Origin: Solobacterium sp.
GTDB taxonomy: Bacteria; Bacillota_I; Bacilli_A; Erysipelotrichales; Erysipelotrichaceae
Direction: 5' to 3'
DNA: 64,000 nucleotides
Assembly: GCA_017512555.1 (NCBI GenBank)
Contig: JAFWFE010000035.1
Location: 1 to 64,000, forward strand
In this document: positions 60,321 to 64,000 of the stretch, in pieces
How positions within the stretch are numbered: the stretch's first letter is position 1
Layout: each line of letters opens with the position of its first letter
Position numbers and translations under genes: made by a program
Notes under the pieces: model-generated
What the model saw: only the letters and a program-made list of their open reading frames with translations
What the model was told of the DNA's origin: nothing
Databases searched by the model: none

Positions 60321-63300
60321 ATGCCAAAGACAATGAGAAAGGACATTTGGCGGCTGATTAAAGCGTCCAAAGGACGCTTTCTTTCGTTAACCATGATCGT
60401 CATGATCGGTATGGCTTTTTTTATCGGTGTTTCTTCCTCTTCTTCCATCATGGCAAAGAATGTGGATGCGTACAGTGACCGGCTGAATCTGAAGGATATC
60501 ACGATCTATTCCAACTACGGATTTGATGAAGAAGACCTGGAAAAGATCCGGAGTCTGGATATGGTAGCATCTGCAGAAAGCAGTAAGTTTGTGGATGTGT
60601 ATGCGGCATCCGAAATCAATGCGTCTGTTGCCCGTATTCATTCCTATGATCCTGACGCAAAGATCAATCAATTCATCCTGGTAGAAGGCAGACTGCCGGA
60701 GAAGAAAAATGAAGTACTTGCGGAAGGCGGTACGGATATGGACCCGGGACCTGCCATAGGCAGTGTGCTGACACTGACCAGACCGGCAGATGACCTGGAA
60801 GACTGGCTGGATGTATCACAGATCACGGTAGTTGGACGTATCGACACACCGCTGTATCTGAATATGACCAAAGAAAACAGCACTCTGCAAAACCAGTACA
60901 TCCAGACATATTTCTATATCCCAGAAGAAGCATTCAATATTGATTACGATCTGGAAATCAGTGTCCTGCTGAAGGATGCCAAGAGTTATCAGTCTTTTTA
61001 CAGTGCTTACGAAAAATTCGCGGAAGATGCCAGGCAGAAGATTGAGGATGAAACCGAAGATCAGATCGGTCACCGACATGATGAAGTTCTTGAGGATGCC
61101 TGGAAAGAATACAATGACGGTTTGAAAGAATATAACGACGGAAAACAGGAATTTGACGAGAAGATTGCGGATGCCGAAAAGGAAATCGCCGATGCGGAAG
61201 CGGAGATCGCGGATGGCCAGAAAGAAATCCGTGACGGTGAGAAAAAACTGCGGGATGCCCAGAAGGAACTCGACGATGCTGAAGAAGATGGTTACCGGCA
61301 GATCCGCGAAGCAAGAGCGGAGATCTCCCGCGGACAAGGCAAATTGCAGGACGGTATCGAAGAATTCGAACAGACCAAGAAAGAAATGAAGCAATACAAG
61401 GAGATGATCGATGACGGTATTGCGCAATTGGAGGAAGGTATCGCCCAGCTGAACCAGGCACAAGACGGTCTTTCCCAGATCGATGACGGTATCGAACAGC
61501 TGAATAACGCGGAAGCACAGATCCAGGAAGCCGCTGACGGATTGCGCCAGATCAATGACGGTATCGCTCAGATCGATGAGAATTTACCAGCTGTCGAACA
61601 GGCAGAAGCCTATCTTGCCCAGATTGAAGAAGGAATTAACCAGCTGGAAACCGCTTCATCCGCATTGTCACAGATCGATGCCCAGCGCAGTGAGATCAAT
61701 GAACAGATCGAGTCTTTGACCACTGTAAAAAACACGATTCAGAATCTTCTTGACCGGAATATCCTCACCCCGGATACGCCGGTATCCATGTTGACAGCGA
61801 TGAGCCCGGATCTGAAAAAAGTCGCAGATAGTCTGGATCTTCCGGAAGATGCGGATATCCAGGACTTCATGGATGCCATAGATACCGCTCTGGCCCAGGC
61901 TGATGCCGGTCTTACCCAGTTAAACAATGCCCGCAGCCAGATCACTCAGGGATTACAGGCGCAGGGATATTCAGAAGAAACCCTGAGTGATACCATCGCA
62001 TCCCTGAAAGAAAGCCGCCAGCAGATCCAGAATAGTCTTAACGGACAAAGTTCAGCGGCGCTAAGGGCGCAGAGAGAAGAACTGGTAAACCAGAAAGCTC
62101 AGATTGAACAAGCACTCTCTGCGCAGGGAATCAACCCGGATGATACGGATACGGCATTGGCAGGAATACGCGCGCAGAAAGAAGCACTGCAGGCGCAGAG
62201 ACAGCAGATCGTGGATACGCTTGCGGCCCAAGGGATCGATGCGTCCGACATACCCGGAGCCATTGCGGAAATGCAGAAAAAGATCAGCGAACTGCAGGCA
62301 CAGAAGAAACAGATCGATGATGGTCTGAAGAGCGCGGAAGAAGAGATTCTCGCAAACATGGAATTGCTGGACCGGGCGTATGCCGCAACCGTAAACGCTG
62401 CCGCAGAACTTGCACAGGAAGTGGAAGACGCCCAGAAAGAGATCAATGACGGCTGGGCAGAGCTGGAAGAAAACCGCCAGAAACTTCAAGACGGCATAGA
62501 AGAACTGGAAGATGCCAGGAAAGAGCTGGAAGATGCCAGAATCGATGGTGAACAGGAGTTGCAGGATGCCGAAGCAGATCTGATCAAAGCCAAACAGGAC
62601 ATTGAAGATCTGGAAGAAGGAAAATGGACGATCCTGGACAGACAATCCCATTATGCCAGCCGGACATACAAGGGAACCGTGGAAACCATGGAAGCGATCG
62701 CTGCCGTATTCCCGCTATTCTTTATCATGGTGGCTGCTCTGGTATGTCTGACCACGATGACACGGATGGTGGATGAACAACGCGGGCAGCTCGGAATCAT
62801 GCGCGCACTGGGATATACCCAGTTCCAGTGTGCATCAAAGTATCTGATTTATGCTGGTCTGGCATCCCTGATCGGGGAAGTTGTAGGGTCTGTTTTAGGT
62901 ATCCTGATCATCCCTCCGATCGTCTATACCGCCTGGAAGATGATGTATATTCTTCCGGATATGAAGATCTATATCCCGTGGCATCTGATTTTGGTGGCTT
63001 CACTGGTGTTTATGGCAGTAATGCTGGTGACGACGTGGAGGGCATGCCGCGGTGATATGAAAGAAGTACCGGCGCAGTTACTGCGTCCGAAAGCTCCGAA
63101 ACTAGGCAAGAATACGATCCTGGCAAGAATACCGTTCATCTGGAATATGATGTCTTTTACCTGGAAGGTTACGATTCGCAACCTTGTCCGGTATAAGAAA
63201 CGATTAGTCATGACAATCATCGGGGTTGCCGGCTGTACCGCATTATTGATCACCGGTTTTGGTGTTCGTGATTCCATCAACTCCATGGTGGATATCCAAT

Positions 63301-64000
63301 TTGGTGAAATCATCCTGTACGAAGGAAGTGTAAAAGCCAAAGATCTTAAACCCAGTGAAATGAATACCCTTATGCGTGAAGTACAGGCAAGGGATGATGT
63401 AGAACAGGTCTATCTGGTCGGCGGATATGCCGCATTATGTACAGGTAAAACAAAGAATCTGGAAGAGACCGTGAGCGTACAGGTATTTGAAGATCCGGCA
63501 ATGGTCAGGAATGTCTATGATCTGCGTACAAGGGTTGGTCATAAACCATTATCTCTTAGTAATGAAGGTGTGATCATCAGTGAGCGTCTGTCGGAGAATC
63601 TTCACGTTAAGAAGGGAGATACTCTTACCCTTGAAAGCAGTACCGGTGTACGCCGGGAAGTTGTCATCTCGGAGATCTGTGAGATGTATATCAATCACTA
63701 TCTCATGATGACACAGGAGTATTACCGGAAAGTATTTGGGACGAAAATTGCCCAGGATACGATGTTGGTGAAGATCAACGGGGATAAGGATGTAAGCCAG
63801 GTATTCCAGCAGGAGATCGTCAAGGATGAACGTATTTCCGAGATCACGTTCTATCAGACCATACTGGAAAACTTCAAGACGATGGTCAACAGTATTGATC
63901 TGATCGTCTGGGTTCTGATCATCAGTTCCATGTCTCTGGCATTTGTCGTGCTTGGCAACCTGATGAACATCAATATCAGTGAGCGTCAGAGGGAAATCGC
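60321..64000 (+). CDS. FtsX-like ABC permease with giant extracellular coiled coil, 3' end outside window
   Basis: At least 1226 residues, still open at the window end. A first membrane helix at about 17-37, an extracellular MacB-like part (38-255), a very long coiled coil (about 259-766) rich in Asp-Gly/Glu-Leu/Gln-Ile repeats, three membrane helices at about 790-815, 843-870 and 887-905, then a second FtsX half from about 943 with a helix at 960-985 and another starting near 1195. Such proteins are mechanotransmitters that act on extracellular targets, such as antimicrobial-peptide, cell-wall or lipid substrates. It starts 4 bases after the ATPase gene, with no clear ribosome site, so coupling is likely. 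Confidence 0.88.
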   Translation, partial: MPKTMRKDIWRLIKASKGRFLSLTMIVMIGMAFFIGVSSSSSIMAKNVDAYSDRLNLKDITIYSNYGFDEEDLEKIRSLDMVASAESSKFVDVYAASEINASVARIHSYDPDAKINQFILVEGRLPEKKNEVLAEGGTDMDPGPAIGSVLTLTRPADDLEDWLDVSQITVVGRIDTPLYLNMTKENSTLQNQYIQTYFYIPEEAFNIDYDLEISVLLKDAKSYQSFYSAYEKFAEDARQKIEDETEDQIGHRHDEVLEDAWKEYNDGLKEYNDGKQEFDEKIADAEKEIADAEAEIADGQKEIRDGEKKLRDAQKELDDAEEDGYRQIREARAEISRGQGKLQDGIEEFEQTKKEMKQYKEMIDDGIAQLEEGIAQLNQAQDGLSQIDDGIEQLNNAEAQIQEAADGLRQINDGIAQIDENLPAVEQAEAYLAQIEEGINQLETASSALSQIDAQRSEINEQIESLTTVKNTIQNLLDRNILTPDTPVSMLTAMSPDLKKVADSLDLPEDADIQDFMDAIDTALAQADAGLTQLNNARSQITQGLQAQGYSEETLSDTIASLKESRQQIQNSLNGQSSAALRAQREELVNQKAQIEQALSAQGINPDDTDTALAGIRAQKEALQAQRQQIVDTLAAQGIDASDIPGAIAEMQKKISELQAQKKQIDDGLKSAEEEILANMELLDRAYAATVNAAAELAQEVEDAQKEINDGWAELEENRQKLQDGIEELEDARKELEDARIDGEQELQDAEADLIKAKQDIEDLEEGKWTILDRQSHYASRTYKGTVETMEAIAAVFPLFFIMVAALVCLTTMTRMVDEQRGQLGIMRALGYTQFQCASKYLIYAGLASLIGEVVGSVLGILIIPPIVYTAWKMMYILPDMKIYIPWHLILVASLVFMAVMLVTTWRACRGDMKEVPAQLLRPKAPKLGKNTILARIPFIWNMMSFTWKVTIRNLVRYKKRLVMTIIGVAGCTALLITGFGVRDSINSMVDIQFGEIILYEGSVKAKDLKPSEMNTLMREVQARDDVEQVYLVGGYAALCTGKTKNLEETVSVQVFEDPAMVRNVYDLRTRVGHKPLSLSNEGVIISERLSENLHVKKGDTLTLESSTGVRREVVISEICEMYINHYLMMTQEYYRKVFGTKIAQDTMLVKINGDKDVSQVFQQEIVKDERISEITFYQTILENFKTMVNSIDLIVWVLIISSMSLAFVVLGNLMNINISERQREI

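Overview
The window looks like chromosomal DNA of a low-to-mid GC Gram-positive bacterium (Bacillota). The gene order ybeY-dgkA-era-recO-glyQS-dnaG-rpoD-trmK, the dimeric-type glycyl-tRNA synthetase, EzrA, RqcH, an LTA-synthase-like protein and the lipoprotein peptide-binding proteins all point there. The set most resembles the Erysipelotrichia, but that placement is inference from gene content, not a computed phylogeny. No rRNA, tRNA, CRISPR array or complete insertion sequence was seen.

Layout. 1-6 kb: end of a papain-like (C39-like) protein, a large secreted/anchored glucosaminidase, an orphan ParB-like domain, rluB, and rqcH facing it. 6-12 kb: gmk, rpsD with a structured leader, then ezrA, a cysteine desulfurase, thiI and a small orphan. 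12-18 kb: a metallophosphoesterase and a HAD-like protein, both with altered catalytic motifs, then a small membrane protein, rsmE, mtaB, murE, deoC. 18-29 kb: rpsU, phoH, an LTA-synthase-like gene, ybeY, dgkA, era, recO, glyQS, dnaG, rpoD, trmK, a classic information-processing block. 29-38.7 kb: yitT, a Crp/Fnr regulator, desulfoferrodoxin, rpsT, fmt, lepA, hemW, then a leftward operon of DUF1846, a membrane-anchored GIY-YIG-like protein and nagA.

39-54.5 kb is a peptide-utilisation island. It holds an Opp-type importer (oppB, C, D, a frameshifted oppF and two tandem binding lipoproteins), an S9 oligopeptidase, two tandem PepD-like dipeptidases, a divergent second guanylate kinase, an M29 aminopeptidase and an M24 peptidase. 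54.5-59.5 kb is accessory: a PD-(D/E)XK transposase-like nuclease, a lipoprotein, a PARG-like and an ADP-ribosylhydrolase gene in tandem, a HIRAN protein and a GNAT. The window closes with an ABC ATPase and the start of a very long FtsX-like permease with an extracellular coiled coil.

The most interesting signals are these. Six genes have a -10 box (usually with an extended TGN) placed 6-9 bases before the ATG and no well-placed Shine-Dalgarno, so leaderless mRNAs are predicted. The rpsD leader has two crossing helices, a predicted pseudoknot. The ADP-ribose-removal pair sits behind two perfect DnaA boxes 21 bp apart and a perfect inverted repeat. A single-base deletion breaks oppF. Several enzyme homologues have lost catalytic residues (HAD, metallophosphoesterase, second guanylate kinase).
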